Shown: in pieces, positions 47,815 to 56,632 of the stretch
How positions within the stretch are numbered: the first letter of the stretch is position 1
Layout of the letters: the number at the start of each line of letters is the position of its first letter
Source of the DNA: an uncultured Collinsella sp.
Lineage (GTDB): Bacteria; Actinomycetota; Coriobacteriia; Coriobacteriales; Coriobacteriaceae
Assembly (NCBI GenBank): GCA_902494565.1
Contig: CABUTN010000002.1
Coordinates: forward strand, 65,118-129,117
DNA: 64,000 bases
Direction: 5' to 3'
Translations under genes and position numbers: made by a program
Notes under the pieces: generated by a model
Database searches by the model: none
What the model was told of the DNA's origin: nothing
Seen by the model: the letters and a program-made list of their open reading frames with translations, nothing else

Positions 47815-48501
47815 TTACGCCTCAAGCGCAGCCTTGAACCAACTCGTAATACTCGTGGGGTGCGTGATGGCGGTGCCGACGACAACGGCCCAGGCGCCAG
47901 CATCGATCGCGGCGCGAGCCTCCTCGGGCGTATGCACGCGACCCTCGCAAATGATGGGAAGGCCGGGGAATTCCTCGGTCGCCTGACGCAGGAGCGGCAG
48001 ATCGGGGCCATCGGCCATGGTGCAGTCGATGGCGGCAACACCATGAGACAGCGTGGTGGACACCAGGTCGAAGCCCATGTCGACAGCACGACGAATATCC
48101 TCGATGGTGGCACAGTCGGCCATCAGGAGCACGCCCTCCTCGTGCAGCGGACGGAAAGTATCTTCGACGGTCTTGCCATCGGGACGCGGACGATCGGTGG
48201 CGTCGATCGCCACGATATCGGCACCCGCAGCAACGCAGGCGCGAGCGTGGCGCAGCGTCGGCGTGATGTAAACGCCCTCGTGCCCATCCTTCCACAGGCC
48301 GATGACGGGAACCTCACAGCGACCCTTAATGGCGGCAATGTCGGCAAGGCCCTGGCAGCGAATGGCGGCGGCGCCGCCAAGCTCGCAAGCGCGAGACATT
48401 TGAGCCATGGTCTCGGGCGTACGAAGCGGCTCGCCCATATACGCCTGAACGCTCACGACGAGCTTGCCCTTCAGGGACTGGATCAAAGGATCAACGGTCA
48501 T
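47815..48501 (-). CDS. nanE: N-acetylmannosamine-6-phosphate 2-epimerase
   Basis: 228 residues from the ATG at 48501. TIM-barrel NanE features: VVSVQAYMGEPLR, AAIRCQGLADI, VIGLWKDGH with the catalytic Lys, VAIDATDRPRPDG with catalytic Asp/Arg, LLMADCATIED, IICEGRVHTPEEA. It makes N-acetylglucosamine-6-phosphate from ManNAc-6-P. Last gene of the sialic acid operon, separated from nanK by a nested inverted repeat. Confidence 0.95.
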   Translation of the reverse strand: MTVDPLIQSLKGKLVVSVQAYMGEPLRTPETMAQMSRACELGGAAAIRCQGLADIAAIKGRCEVPVIGLWKDGHEGVYITPTLRHARACVAAGADIVAIDATDRPRPDGKTVEDTFRPLHEEGVLLMADCATIEDIRRAVDMGFDLVSTTLSHGVAAIDCTMADGPDLPLLRQATEEFPGLPIICEGRVHTPEEARAAIDAGAWAVVVGTAITHPTSITSWFKAALEA

Positions 48502-48526
48502 GTTCGACTCAACCTTTCTCAAAACA

Positions 48527-48624
48527 GCCTTCTGAGACGCCGCACCTTGACGTTCAAACCGTCGCTCGCGTACCGAAGTACGCTTCGCTCCTCTTTCACG
48601 TCAATCTGCGGCACCTCAGAAGGC
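48527..48624. repeat. Nested inverted repeat between nanK and nanE
   Basis: Three stem blocks pair in order: GCCTTCTGAG/CTCAGAAGGC (48527-48536, 48615-48624), GCCGCA/TGCGGC (48539-48544, 48607-48612) and TGACGT/ACGTCA (48548-48553, 48598-48603), separated by small bulges. An inner hairpin CGTAC-CGAA-GTACG lies in the centre. It may be an intercistronic stability element or a further repeat family. Confidence 0.7.
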
Positions 48625-48641
48625 ACACTTGGTAGTTATGT

Positions 48642-49607
48642 TTACTTCAACGAAGCAAGAAGGTGTTCGGCGGCACCGATGAGCGGAGCATCGCCCTCCA
48701 GAGAACCGATGAGGATCGGCGTGTCCTGAAGCGGATCGAGCGCCTGGCTGGCATAGCCCTCGTGCACCGAATCCTTCCACGTCTGCGAACGCCAATCGGG
48801 ACCTTGGTGAATCACGCCACCCGAAAGCACGATGACCTCAGGGTCCAGGATGTTAGCGAGCGAGCCCAAGCTGGCACCCAGCGCAAAGCCGGCGTCATGG
48901 ATGACCTCGGTCGCCTTTGCGTCGCCCGCACGGCACAGGTCGTTCACATCGCGACCGACCGAAGGACGGCTGGGGTCGACGCGACCAAAGCGCTCATCGT
49001 ACATACGACCAATGGAAGTGCCCGAAGCAACCGACTCCAGATGGCCGGAACGCCCGCAGGCGCAGGGAATACCGGCGGCAGCCGAGCACTCGATGTGGCC
49101 CATATGGCCAGCAGCACCATGGAAACCCTGCATCACGCGGCCGTTCTCGACATATGCGCCACCGATGCCCGTACCGATGCCAAGACACAAGACGGAGAAC
49201 TTGCCCTTGCCGACGCCCCAGTGGGCCTCGCCCAGAGCATGAGCCTGCACGTCGCCTACAACGGCAACGGGAAGACCGAGGTCCTCGCGCAGGCGCGGCC
49301 CCAACTGAACACCGGACCAGCCGGGCATGATCTCGTTGGCATACGCGATGGCGCCCGTCTTGGGATCGACGACGCCGGCGGCACCGATACCGACGCCAAG
49401 GACCTCGACATCGGGATTCGCCTCGAGAGCAGCCTTGATGGACGCCTCGATACGTTGGAAGACGGCCTCGCCGCCCTCTTGGGCCTCGGTGGGAACCTCG
49501 GCCTCAAAAACAGGATGGGGCACACTACCGTCAGCCGGGTACTCCATGATGGCAGTCGCGATCTTAGTTCCGCCGATATCGACAGAGCAGACGTACTTGT
49601 TCTCCAT
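48642..49607 (-). CDS. nanK: ROK-family N-acetylmannosamine kinase
   Basis: 321 residues. ATP site CSVDIGGTKIATAIM, substrate region VGIGAAGVVDPKTG, catalytic Asp in VVGDVQAHALGEAHWG, GIGTGIGGAYVENG, and the ROK zinc motif HIECSAAAGIPCACGRSGHLE. It phosphorylates ManNAc at C6. The call as NanK over glucokinase rests on the nanA/nanE context. The ATG at 49607 has AAGGAG upstream. Confidence 0.88.
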   Translation of the reverse strand: MENKYVCSVDIGGTKIATAIMEYPADGSVPHPVFEAEVPTEAQEGGEAVFQRIEASIKAALEANPDVEVLGVGIGAAGVVDPKTGAIAYANEIMPGWSGVQLGPRLREDLGLPVAVVGDVQAHALGEAHWGVGKGKFSVLCLGIGTGIGGAYVENGRVMQGFHGAAGHMGHIECSAAAGIPCACGRSGHLESVASGTSIGRMYDERFGRVDPSRPSVGRDVNDLCRAGDAKATEVIHDAGFALGASLGSLANILDPEVIVLSGGVIHQGPDWRSQTWKDSVHEGYASQALDPLQDTPILIGSLEGDAPLIGAAEHLLASLK

Positions 49608-49780
49608 GTCGCTCTCCTTAGGAGATAAAAAACAACTACAGGAAATGCGCCGTCAGGCTAGCCGTCACAGCGCGGAAAAGGTTTTCCAGGTGCCCGAGAT
49701 CGCCAAGAAACCGTGTGACCATTGATCTAATGGGTCATGGCCGCACGGTTGAACGGCGAGGTCGGGTGCCCGGGGAAGCT

Positions 49781-50701
49781 TTACAGGAGACCGTTGTCCT
49801 GGAGGACCTTCTTAATCGCCTCGACGTTCTCGCCGGTCATGGCCTTCACCGGGCGCGGCATGGTCGGGCTGTCGAAGATACCCATGAGGTTCATAGCGGT
49901 CTTGAAGGCGCCGACGCCACCGGCATAACCCTGGACGCCCGAGGTGACATCCCAGATGTGCGAAATCTCATTGAGGCGATCCTGCTCGGCCTTGACGGTA
50001 GCCCAGTCACCAGCCTGAGCGGCCTTCCACTGACGCACGTAGCCCTCGGGCTCAACGTTGGCGAGACCCGGAACGGAACCGTCGGCGCCACCGAGGTAGG
50101 CGCCGTCGACAACAACCTCGTGACCGGTGAGGATGCTCATCGGATGGCCGTTCTTCTCGTTCTCCTGAACGAGGTAGCGGAACGAGATGTCATCACCCGA
50201 GGAATCCTTGACGCCGGCCAGAACGCCCTCGGCACCGAGCTTGGCAAGGAGCTTCCACGGGAGCTTGGTGTGGACACACACGGGGATGTCATAGGCGAAG
50301 ATGGGCAGGTCGAGTTCCTCATGCAGGATGCGGAAGTGCTCCTCGACCTCGGTCATGCCCTGCAGGGCATAGAACGGGCAGGTGGCGACAAGCGCATCGG
50401 CGCCCAGCTCCTGAGCGACCTTACCGTGCTCGATCATGCGCTCGGTCTCGGTGTCGATGATGCCGACCAGAACGGGAACGCGGTGGTCGACGATACGGAC
50501 GGCCTCGGAGATGATCTGACGGCGACGCTCGTCGGTGGAGAAGACGACCTCGCCCGAGGAGCCCAGGAAGAACAAGCCATCGACGCCGGCATCGATCATG
50601 CGGTTGATGCTGCGCTCAAAGGAGGCAACATCGAGCTGGTGGTCTTCGGTATCGGGAACAACGACGGGAGGGATAACGCCGGTGAATTTCTGAGTTGCCA
50701 C
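49781..50701 (-). CDS. nanA: DapA-family lyase, probable N-acetylneuraminate lyase
   Basis: 306 residues from the GTG at 50701, which has AAGGAG six bases upstream. Class I aldolase barrel: LFFLGSSGEVVFST, ATCPFYALQGMTEVEEHF, IFAYDIPV with the Tyr, and LAGVKDSSGDDISF with the Schiff-base Lys. The motif set is closer to generic DapA-type lyases than to E. coli NanA, so the name rests on operon context with nanK and nanE. It splits sialic acid into ManNAc and pyruvate. An imperfect stem (about 49710-49755) lies in the 170-base gap before nanK. Confidence 0.8.
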   Translation of the reverse strand: MATQKFTGVIPPVVVPDTEDHQLDVASFERSINRMIDAGVDGLFFLGSSGEVVFSTDERRRQIISEAVRIVDHRVPVLVGIIDTETERMIEHGKVAQELGADALVATCPFYALQGMTEVEEHFRILHEELDLPIFAYDIPVCVHTKLPWKLLAKLGAEGVLAGVKDSSGDDISFRYLVQENEKNGHPMSILTGHEVVVDGAYLGGADGSVPGLANVEPEGYVRQWKAAQAGDWATVKAEQDRLNEISHIWDVTSGVQGYAGGVGAFKTAMNLMGIFDSPTMPRPVKAMTGENVEAIKKVLQDNGLL

Positions 50702-50769
50702 AAGAATCTCCTTAGTTGTCTGGTGGGCAGCCCTATGCCGCCCACTCTTGTTGGCAGTGTCCAGGCCGT

Positions 50770-51621
50770 CTAGGCCAAAGAACACGAGTAGAACGTTTGG
50801 TTAAAAAAGTCGACGACTTCGTTTTCGAACGCATTGATGCGCTCGTGAGCGTATTTGGCATAGATGATATGTCTCCGGTCACACTCAAGGCCGTTGAATA
50901 CGGCAAACTGATCCTTGGGATCGCTCACGGTATCCATGAGCGATGTGCCCATGAGCACCGATCCGCGCACCCGAGACGACAGCGCCTCGAGGCCGCCAGG
51001 AAGCGGATTGGCAACCGCCGTGCAGGCGAGACCCCGCTCGTCCAGAGCAGAAACCGCCAGCGCGACTCCGCCGCCTAGACCCTCGCCCCATGCAAAGATG
51101 CGGTCGGGGTCCATGCCATCAAGATTGCGCGCCACCTTCGCCAGCGCGCAACCCCAACGGACGCGCTCGACAAAAGCGGGCGAAGAAATCCCCCGCTGCA
51201 GGTCGTCCGCACCAGCAACATCGTCATCCAGCGCGAGGACGGCATACCCCATGGCGGCAAATCTCGTCATGTGATGCCAGCCGCGCACAGGCCGATCGAT
51301 ATCGTGGAACATCAGGCACAGCGGCACGCGCTCAGACACTCGGGCACGACCGACAGGCTCGATCAAACGAGCGTGAATCGCATCGTCACCGAGCTCAAAG
51401 GAGACCTCCGAGTAACGGGCGCAGGGGTTAACAAAGTCAATCGCCGTAATGGCCAGGCCTTGAATCTCAAGATTCGAAGCGCATGTCTCTAAATCAGAAA
51501 CATCTGCTTGGACATCACCGCGCCAGTCCCGATATTCTGCGAGCCTTGACGAAACCGTTCCAGGAATTCCCACGAGCCCGGGGACAATCAGCTCATTAAC
51601 ATTGCTCTCGCACTTAGACAT
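50770..51621 (-). CDS. Degenerate acetyl-xylan-esterase-family protein
   Basis: 283 residues. It is clearly a relative of the neighbouring esterase: FAWGEGLGGGVALA aligns with VIGASQGGGLGIAT, but the nucleophile Ser is Gly. The catalytic Asp (SLMDTVSDP) and His (AHERINAF) positions remain. It is therefore probably not a hydrolase. It may bind the same ligand or form a mixed oligomer with the active copy. Its ATG overlaps the stop of the active esterase by eight bases, so the two are made together. Confidence 0.75.
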   Translation of the reverse strand: MSKCESNVNELIVPGLVGIPGTVSSRLAEYRDWRGDVQADVSDLETCASNLEIQGLAITAIDFVNPCARYSEVSFELGDDAIHARLIEPVGRARVSERVPLCLMFHDIDRPVRGWHHMTRFAAMGYAVLALDDDVAGADDLQRGISSPAFVERVRWGCALAKVARNLDGMDPDRIFAWGEGLGGGVALAVSALDERGLACTAVANPLPGGLEALSSRVRGSVLMGTSLMDTVSDPKDQFAVFNGLECDRRHIIYAKYAHERINAFENEVVDFFNQTFYSCSLA

Positions 51622-52591
51622 GAGCCTCCCCTCCCTTGCAGAAAAACGGAATGATCAGATCGTCAAAATCCTGAATCTCCTCGTGGCCAAAGCCTTCAAA
51701 GAACTCATGACGCTTTTCGCAGGTCAGGTTGTTATAGACCGCAAACTGCGTCGCTGGCGGGCAGACGATATCGGCTGTGCCGGTGCCAAACAGCACGGGG
51801 CATTTGACCATAGGGGCAAAGTTCTTGGAATCGAAGTACGCCAGCTTGGCATAGGCTTCGTCAATACGAGTCGAGTCCTCGTCAAACCAGCGAGACCAAT
51901 AGCGCAGGCCCTCGTAGGCAATGTCGTCTGCATCCAAATCCCAGACTAGGCGGAAATCTGACAGGAAGGGATAGAGGATGGCGGCACGATTGATAAGCTC
52001 GCTGTTAAGCGCACAGGTCGCAATGCCCAAACCACCACCCTGCGACGCGCCGATCACAAACACACGAGAAAGATCGATGCCCTCGAGCTCGCGAACAATA
52101 CGGCACAGGATGCGAATATCTTGGTGCAAGCGGACATAGTAGAGGTTGGCCGGGTCGCCGTCGATGCCGGCGACGATATGCCCGGCAACCGTTGTGCCCT
52201 CAAATCCACCAATGTCCTCGGAGGGACCTCCTTGGCCGGGGCAGTCGAGGGCGATGAGTGCCATGCCCATGCCCGCAAACGACGCCTGCTCAAACCAGCT
52301 GCGGCTTGCACCCGGATACCCATGGAACTGAAGCACCAATGGCACGGGCTCGTCCGAGACGGGTTTAAGGTACTTGGCATGCAGGCGAGCGCCACACATG
52401 CCGGTATACCAGAGGTCGAAAAGTTGGCAGGTCGCGGTATCGGTGACCGATGCCGTGTCGATCGCATAGTCAAGCCCGACGGCGTCGGCCTCGGCCATGC
52501 GATCCTTCCAAAAGAGATCGAAATCTGATGGACGGGGCATGGCGCCTCGATATTCACCAAATTGATGTTGTAGCTCCTGAGCACTTGGCAT
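51614..52591 (-). CDS. AXE1-family acetyl esterase
   Basis: 325 residues from the ATG at 52591; the exact start is uncertain because no good box is near. Alpha/beta hydrolase of the acetyl xylan esterase/cephalosporin-C deacetylase group: LQFHGYPGASRSW (oxyanion), VIGASQGGGLGIAT with the nucleophile Ser, FGTGTADIVCPP with Asp, and GFGHEEIQDF with His. No signal peptide, so cytoplasmic. In this operon it may remove O-acetyl groups from imported sialic acids. A stem at 52629-52654 separates it from the ABC genes. Confidence 0.9.
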   Translation of the reverse strand: MPSAQELQHQFGEYRGAMPRPSDFDLFWKDRMAEADAVGLDYAIDTASVTDTATCQLFDLWYTGMCGARLHAKYLKPVSDEPVPLVLQFHGYPGASRSWFEQASFAGMGMALIALDCPGQGGPSEDIGGFEGTTVAGHIVAGIDGDPANLYYVRLHQDIRILCRIVRELEGIDLSRVFVIGASQGGGLGIATCALNSELINRAAILYPFLSDFRLVWDLDADDIAYEGLRYWSRWFDEDSTRIDEAYAKLAYFDSKNFAPMVKCPVLFGTGTADIVCPPATQFAVYNNLTCEKRHEFFEGFGHEEIQDFDDLIIPFFCKGGEAHV

Positions 52592-52628
52592 GGCTCGTGA
52601 ACCCAACCTTTCGAAATCGCAACGGAGG

Positions 52629-52654
52629 TGCGCCCGGCAAGGGAACCGGGCGCA
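52629..52654 (-). other. Intercistronic hairpin between ABC and esterase genes
   Basis: TGCGCCCGG (52629-52637) pairs with CCGGGCGCA (52646-52654), 8-nt loop, no T tract on the minus strand. It splits the transporter half of the operon from the catabolic half. Confidence 0.65.
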
Positions 52655-52671
52655 CGGGAGGGAAAGCGAGG

Positions 52672-53499
52672 CTATTCGCCGAGCTTGGGGTGCAGCAGCG
52701 ACGGCGCAGCGCCGAGCAGCATCTTGGTGTAGGGGTCCTGGGGATGCTGGAAGACCTGCTTGGCCTCGCCCTGCTCGACGATCTTGCCGCCATTCATAAC
52801 GATGATGTCGTCAGAGATATAGCGGACCGTCTGGATGTCATGGCTGATGAACACCATGGCCAGGCCGAGCTCCTTCTTAAGGTCGGTCAGCAGGTTCAGA
52901 ATCTGCGCGCGGACCGAAACGTCCAGAGCCGAGGTGGGCTCGTCGGCGATGATGGCATCGGGGTTCAGCGACAGGGCACGGGCAATTGCGACGCGCTGGC
53001 GCTGGCCGCCCGAAAGCTGACCGGGAAGAACCTCGGCGGCGGAGCTGGGCAGACCGGTGAGCTCCAGGAGCTCTTTGACGCGCTTCTCCTGCTCGGCCTC
53101 GGTACCCAGGTTGTGGACGCGCATGGGGTCGAGCAGTTGCTCGCGAACGACCATGCGGGGGTTGAGCGCCGTGGCCGGGTTTTGAAACACGACCGAGATG
53201 ACGCGACCCATGTGGCGACGGTCCTCGGCGGTACGTTTGGTAACGTCCTTGCCCTTAAAGTAGACCTTGCCGCTCGTGGGGGCCTGCAGGCCGCACATGA
53301 CGTTGGCGGTGGTGGACTTACCGCAACCGGACTCGCCGACGATGCCGATCGTCTGACCGGGCATGAGCTTAATCGTTACACCCTGGACGGCGTGAACCAG
53401 GTTGGGGTGCAGAATCGAGCCGGTACGGGTCCTAAAGGTGACGTGGACGTCATCAAGGAAGATGATCGGCTCGACGCCGTTGACTGCGGTCTCGCTCAT
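52672..53499 (-). CDS. Opp/Sat-type ABC transporter ATPase
   Basis: 275 residues. Walker A GIVGESGCGKSTTANVM, Q-loop SVVFQNPATALNPRM, signature LSGGQRQRVAIARALS, Walker B AIIADEPTSALD, then a short C-terminus without the Cys-rich oligopeptide domain. It starts directly after the stop of the permease-ATPase fusion and supplies the second nucleotide-binding half of that importer. Confidence 0.92.
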   Translation of the reverse strand: MSETAVNGVEPIIFLDDVHVTFRTRTGSILHPNLVHAVQGVTIKLMPGQTIGIVGESGCGKSTTANVMCGLQAPTSGKVYFKGKDVTKRTAEDRRHMGRVISVVFQNPATALNPRMVVREQLLDPMRVHNLGTEAEQEKRVKELLELTGLPSSAAEVLPGQLSGGQRQRVAIARALSLNPDAIIADEPTSALDVSVRAQILNLLTDLKKELGLAMVFISHDIQTVRYISDDIIVMNGGKIVEQGEAKQVFQHPQDPYTKMLLGAAPSLLHPKLGE

Positions 53500-55515
53500 C
53501 TACATCACCTCCGCGTGAGGGGTCAAACCATTTGCCTTGAGCACCTCGTCGGGGAGCTCGGAATAGAAGTGCTCGGTGCCGGGCACGCGCTTGAAGACCG
53601 GACGGGTGTCCAGGCCAATACGCGGATGGCTCGAGCGGGGCGCGAAGCGATCGCCCTTGGGGAAATCGCGCGGACTCGGAACGGCGCCGGGCACCTGGTG
53701 CAGGCGGCCCGAACCGCTCTCGATGGACAGAACGGAACCCAGAAGACCGCGGGTGTACTCGTGGATCGGGTTAGTGAGCAGCTCCTTGGTGGGTGCCTGC
53801 TCGATAACCTGGCCAGCGTACATAACCGTGATGTTGTGGGCGACCTCGGCGACCAGCGCCAGGTCGTGCGAAACGAAGATCATGGCAAAGCCGAGCTTGG
53901 CCTGAAGATCGTTGAGCAGCTTGATGACCTGCTTCTGGACGGTAACGTCCAGAGCGGTCGTGGGTTCGTCGCAGATGACCAGCTTGGGGTCGCGGGTAAG
54001 GGCCATAGCGATCAGGACACGCTGACGCTGGCCGCCGGAAAGCTCGTGCGGATAGCTCTCGAGCGTGCGCTTGGGATCGAGGCCGACGAGCTCCAGGAGC
54101 TCCTCGGCGCTGCGGGTTCCGCCGCGCTTGGTGAGCTGCTTCATCTGGGCAGAGATGAGCATGGAGGGGTTGAGCGAGGACAGGGCGTCCTGATAGACCA
54201 TAGCGATATCGGTACCGCGCAGGCCGAACCACTCCTTCTTGCTCATCTTGAGCAGGTCACGGCCCTCCCAGAGGACCTCGCCGGAAAGGTGCTCGTCCTC
54301 ATCGGTCAGGCCCATGATGGCCAGCGTGGTGATGGACTTACCGCAACCGGACTCGCCCACCAGGCCCATGGTCTGACCAGGACGGACGTCAAAGTTGACA
54401 TGGTCGACGACGTTGATATCACCGTGATGCTCAAACTGGATGCAGAAGTCACGGACCGAGAGAACCGGTTCGACAGACTCGTCGGGCACATGGCGATCGT
54501 CACGCTTGAGCTCGACATCGCGCAGGGCGCCAAGGCGAGCGGAGAGGGACTGGGCCTGCTCCTTGTAGGCGCGAACGGGGTCGGAGACCAGCAGGTCGGC
54601 CTCGCGACGCTTGGAGGAATCGGTCGGATCCAGGGCGGCGGAGGGAGCAGCGGCCATGGCGTCGGTAATGCCCTCGGAGAGGATGTTGAGCGCCAGGCAG
54701 GTAATCATGATGGCCAGACCCGGGAACAGCGCCTGCCACCAACGGCCGGCAAGCACGCCGCCGCGGGCGTCGGCGAGGATGTTGCCCCAGGTAGCGGTGG
54801 GCTCCTGAATACCAGCGCCGATGAAGGTCAGCGAGGCCTCGAAGATGATGGCGTCGGCGACCAGGGTAACGGTGAAGACCATGATCGGGGCGATGCAGTT
54901 ACGCAGAACATGCTTGATCAAAATCCACGGAGCCTTGGCGCCGGAAACGATGACCGCACGGACATAGTCCTCGCCGTACTCGGACACGATGTTGGCGCGC
55001 ACGATACGGGCAATCTGCGGAGTGTACATGAAGCCGATGGCGAAGATGATCGACGGCACGGAGTTGCCCAGGATGGAGACGAAGACGGCCGCGAGGGCGA
55101 TGCCGGGGATGGACATGATGATGTCCAGGATACGCATGATCGTCTCGGAGACGGCCTTGCGCGAAACCGCTGCAAGGGCGCCCACGACCGAGCCGCAGAC
55201 CAGAGCCATGGCAGTAGCGCCAAAGCCGATGATCAGCGAGTAACGACCACCGTAGAGCATACGCGACAGAATGTCGCGGCCCTTATCGTCGGTACCGAAG
55301 ATAAATCCGTTGCCGGGAGCCTGGCGAGCCGTAAAGATCTCGACCGGGCTATAGGGGGCAAGAAGGGGCGCCAGAATCGCAGTCAGGGCGACCAGCACCA
55401 GCACGACGGCGGCAATCTTAGAAGACAACGTCATCTTCTTCCAGCCACCGAGCTTGAGTCCCTTGGAGGCAGCCTTCTCGAGCTGCTCGGTTTGCTTCTC
55501 TCGAATCTTTACCAT
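53500..55515 (-). CDS. ABC permease-ATPase fusion (OppC + OppD type)
   Basis: 671 residues. Residues 1-300 are an OppC permease: first helix IAAVVLVLVALTAILAPLLAP, GTDDKGRDILSRMLYGGRYS, coupling loop VRAVIVSGAKAPWILIKHVLRN. A 60-residue charged linker leads to an OppD ATPase (about 355-671) with GLVGESGCGKSITTLAI, MVYQDALSSLNP, LSGGQRQRVLIAMA and LVICDEPTTALD. Separate genes are the rule (see 34-37 kb). A permease-ATPase fusion in a sialic acid operon resembles the Sat-type importers. Confidence 0.93.
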   Translation of the reverse strand: MVKIREKQTEQLEKAASKGLKLGGWKKMTLSSKIAAVVLVLVALTAILAPLLAPYSPVEIFTARQAPGNGFIFGTDDKGRDILSRMLYGGRYSLIIGFGATAMALVCGSVVGALAAVSRKAVSETIMRILDIIMSIPGIALAAVFVSILGNSVPSIIFAIGFMYTPQIARIVRANIVSEYGEDYVRAVIVSGAKAPWILIKHVLRNCIAPIMVFTVTLVADAIIFEASLTFIGAGIQEPTATWGNILADARGGVLAGRWWQALFPGLAIMITCLALNILSEGITDAMAAAPSAALDPTDSSKRREADLLVSDPVRAYKEQAQSLSARLGALRDVELKRDDRHVPDESVEPVLSVRDFCIQFEHHGDINVVDHVNFDVRPGQTMGLVGESGCGKSITTLAIMGLTDEDEHLSGEVLWEGRDLLKMSKKEWFGLRGTDIAMVYQDALSSLNPSMLISAQMKQLTKRGGTRSAEELLELVGLDPKRTLESYPHELSGGQRQRVLIAMALTRDPKLVICDEPTTALDVTVQKQVIKLLNDLQAKLGFAMIFVSHDLALVAEVAHNITVMYAGQVIEQAPTKELLTNPIHEYTRGLLGSVLSIESGSGRLHQVPGAVPSPRDFPKGDRFAPRSSHPRIGLDTRPVFKRVPGTEHFYSELPDEVLKANGLTPHAEVM

Positions 55516-55518
55516 AAT

Positions 55519-56475
55519 CTACACCGTCCTGATGCGCGGGTTGATGAGCAGGTAGAGCATGTCAACCACGATGTTGATGATGATGAAGGCGAGAGCAACG
55601 ACGATGACGACGCCCTGAACCAGGTTCGCCTCGTTGCCCTGAACGCCCTGCAGAATCGCGGTGCCCATGCCGGGGAGGTTGAAGATAACCTCGATGACGA
55701 CGGCGCCGCCCATGAGGTAACCGATCTTAAGACCGAGGGTGGTGACCGGGGTGATCAGCGCATTGCGAAGAACGTTGATGCCGACGACGACCTTCTCGGG
55801 AACGCCGGCGCCACGAGCCATACGGACATAGTCCTTGTCGAGCTCCTCGACCATGGCGGTACGCACGATACGAGTCATCTGGCCCGTCAGCGGAAATGCC
55901 AAGGCGATAGCGGGCATGATCATACGTCCCAGATAGCCAACCGGATTCGTGGTGAAGTGAGGCAGAGCACCCGATGCCGGAAGCACCTTAAGGTAGGAAG
56001 AGAACAGCAGGATCAACAGAACGGCAAGCCAGAACGACGGGGTTGCCAAGCCGGCGATGGAAAAGACGCGGATCACTTGGTCCGGCCATTTGTCGCGATA
56101 CAGTGCCGCGATGACGCCGAGCAAAAACGAAACGACCGCACCGATGGCAAGACCGATGAAGGTCAGCTGCATCGTAACGGGCAGGGCCGTGGAGATGCGC
56201 TTGGCAACGGAGTTGCGAGCAGCACCATAGGTGCCCATGTCGCCATGAATCAAATCGCCCATATAGCGCACGTAGCGCACGGGCCAGGGGTCGTCCAGAC
56301 CATACTTCTCATGGTACTCGGCGACCGCCTCGGGCGAGGCACCGTCACCCAACGCCGTGTAGGCGGGGTCGGTCTTGGAGAACGACATAAGGAAGAACAC
56401 CAGGACGGTGACGCCCAATGCCATGATCGGCAGCGCCACGAGACGCCTTCCAATCAAACGTAGCAAGTTGTTCAC
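55519..56475 (-). CDS. ABC transporter permease (OppB/SatB type)
   Basis: 318 residues from the GTG at 56475, preceded by AAAGGGGAGA. First helix LVALPIMALGVTVLVFFLMSF, then the outer loop with YGLDDPWPVRYVRYMGDLIHGDMGTYG, and the coupling loop VRMARGAGVPEKVVVGINVLRNALITPVTTLG. Ends YLLINPRIRTV. It pairs with the permease half of the downstream fusion to form the channel. Confidence 0.93.
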   Translation of the reverse strand: MNNLLRLIGRRLVALPIMALGVTVLVFFLMSFSKTDPAYTALGDGASPEAVAEYHEKYGLDDPWPVRYVRYMGDLIHGDMGTYGAARNSVAKRISTALPVTMQLTFIGLAIGAVVSFLLGVIAALYRDKWPDQVIRVFSIAGLATPSFWLAVLLILLFSSYLKVLPASGALPHFTTNPVGYLGRMIMPAIALAFPLTGQMTRIVRTAMVEELDKDYVRMARGAGVPEKVVVGINVLRNALITPVTTLGLKIGYLMGGAVVIEVIFNLPGMGTAILQGVQGNEANLVQGVVIVVALAFIIINIVVDMLYLLINPRIRTV

Positions 56476-56537
56476 GTTCTCTCCCCTTTCTTTTGTCGGT
56501 AGGACCAACTGGTATATGAGTACGGATACTCATTACA

Positions 56538-56570
56538 AGACCCGAGCGACATCGTTGCCGCCCGGGTCTT
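56538..56570 (-). other. Stem-loop after the sialic-acid binding protein gene
   Basis: AAGACCCGAGCG (56538-56549) pairs with CGCCCGGGTCTT (56559-56570) with one mismatch, 9-nt loop. It lies between the binding protein and permease genes, as for oppA/oppB, and probably sets a higher level of the binding protein. Confidence 0.7.
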
Positions 56571-56632
56571 TGTTTCAACTATGAGGATACGGTCCCAACG
56601 ACCGACATCCTGCATACAGACTCAAGCGAGTC

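Noticed and set aside
52450..56463. 1337-codon open frame on the plus strand
   Set aside because: It lies opposite four well-supported ABC and esterase genes; the composition is that of a shadow frame.
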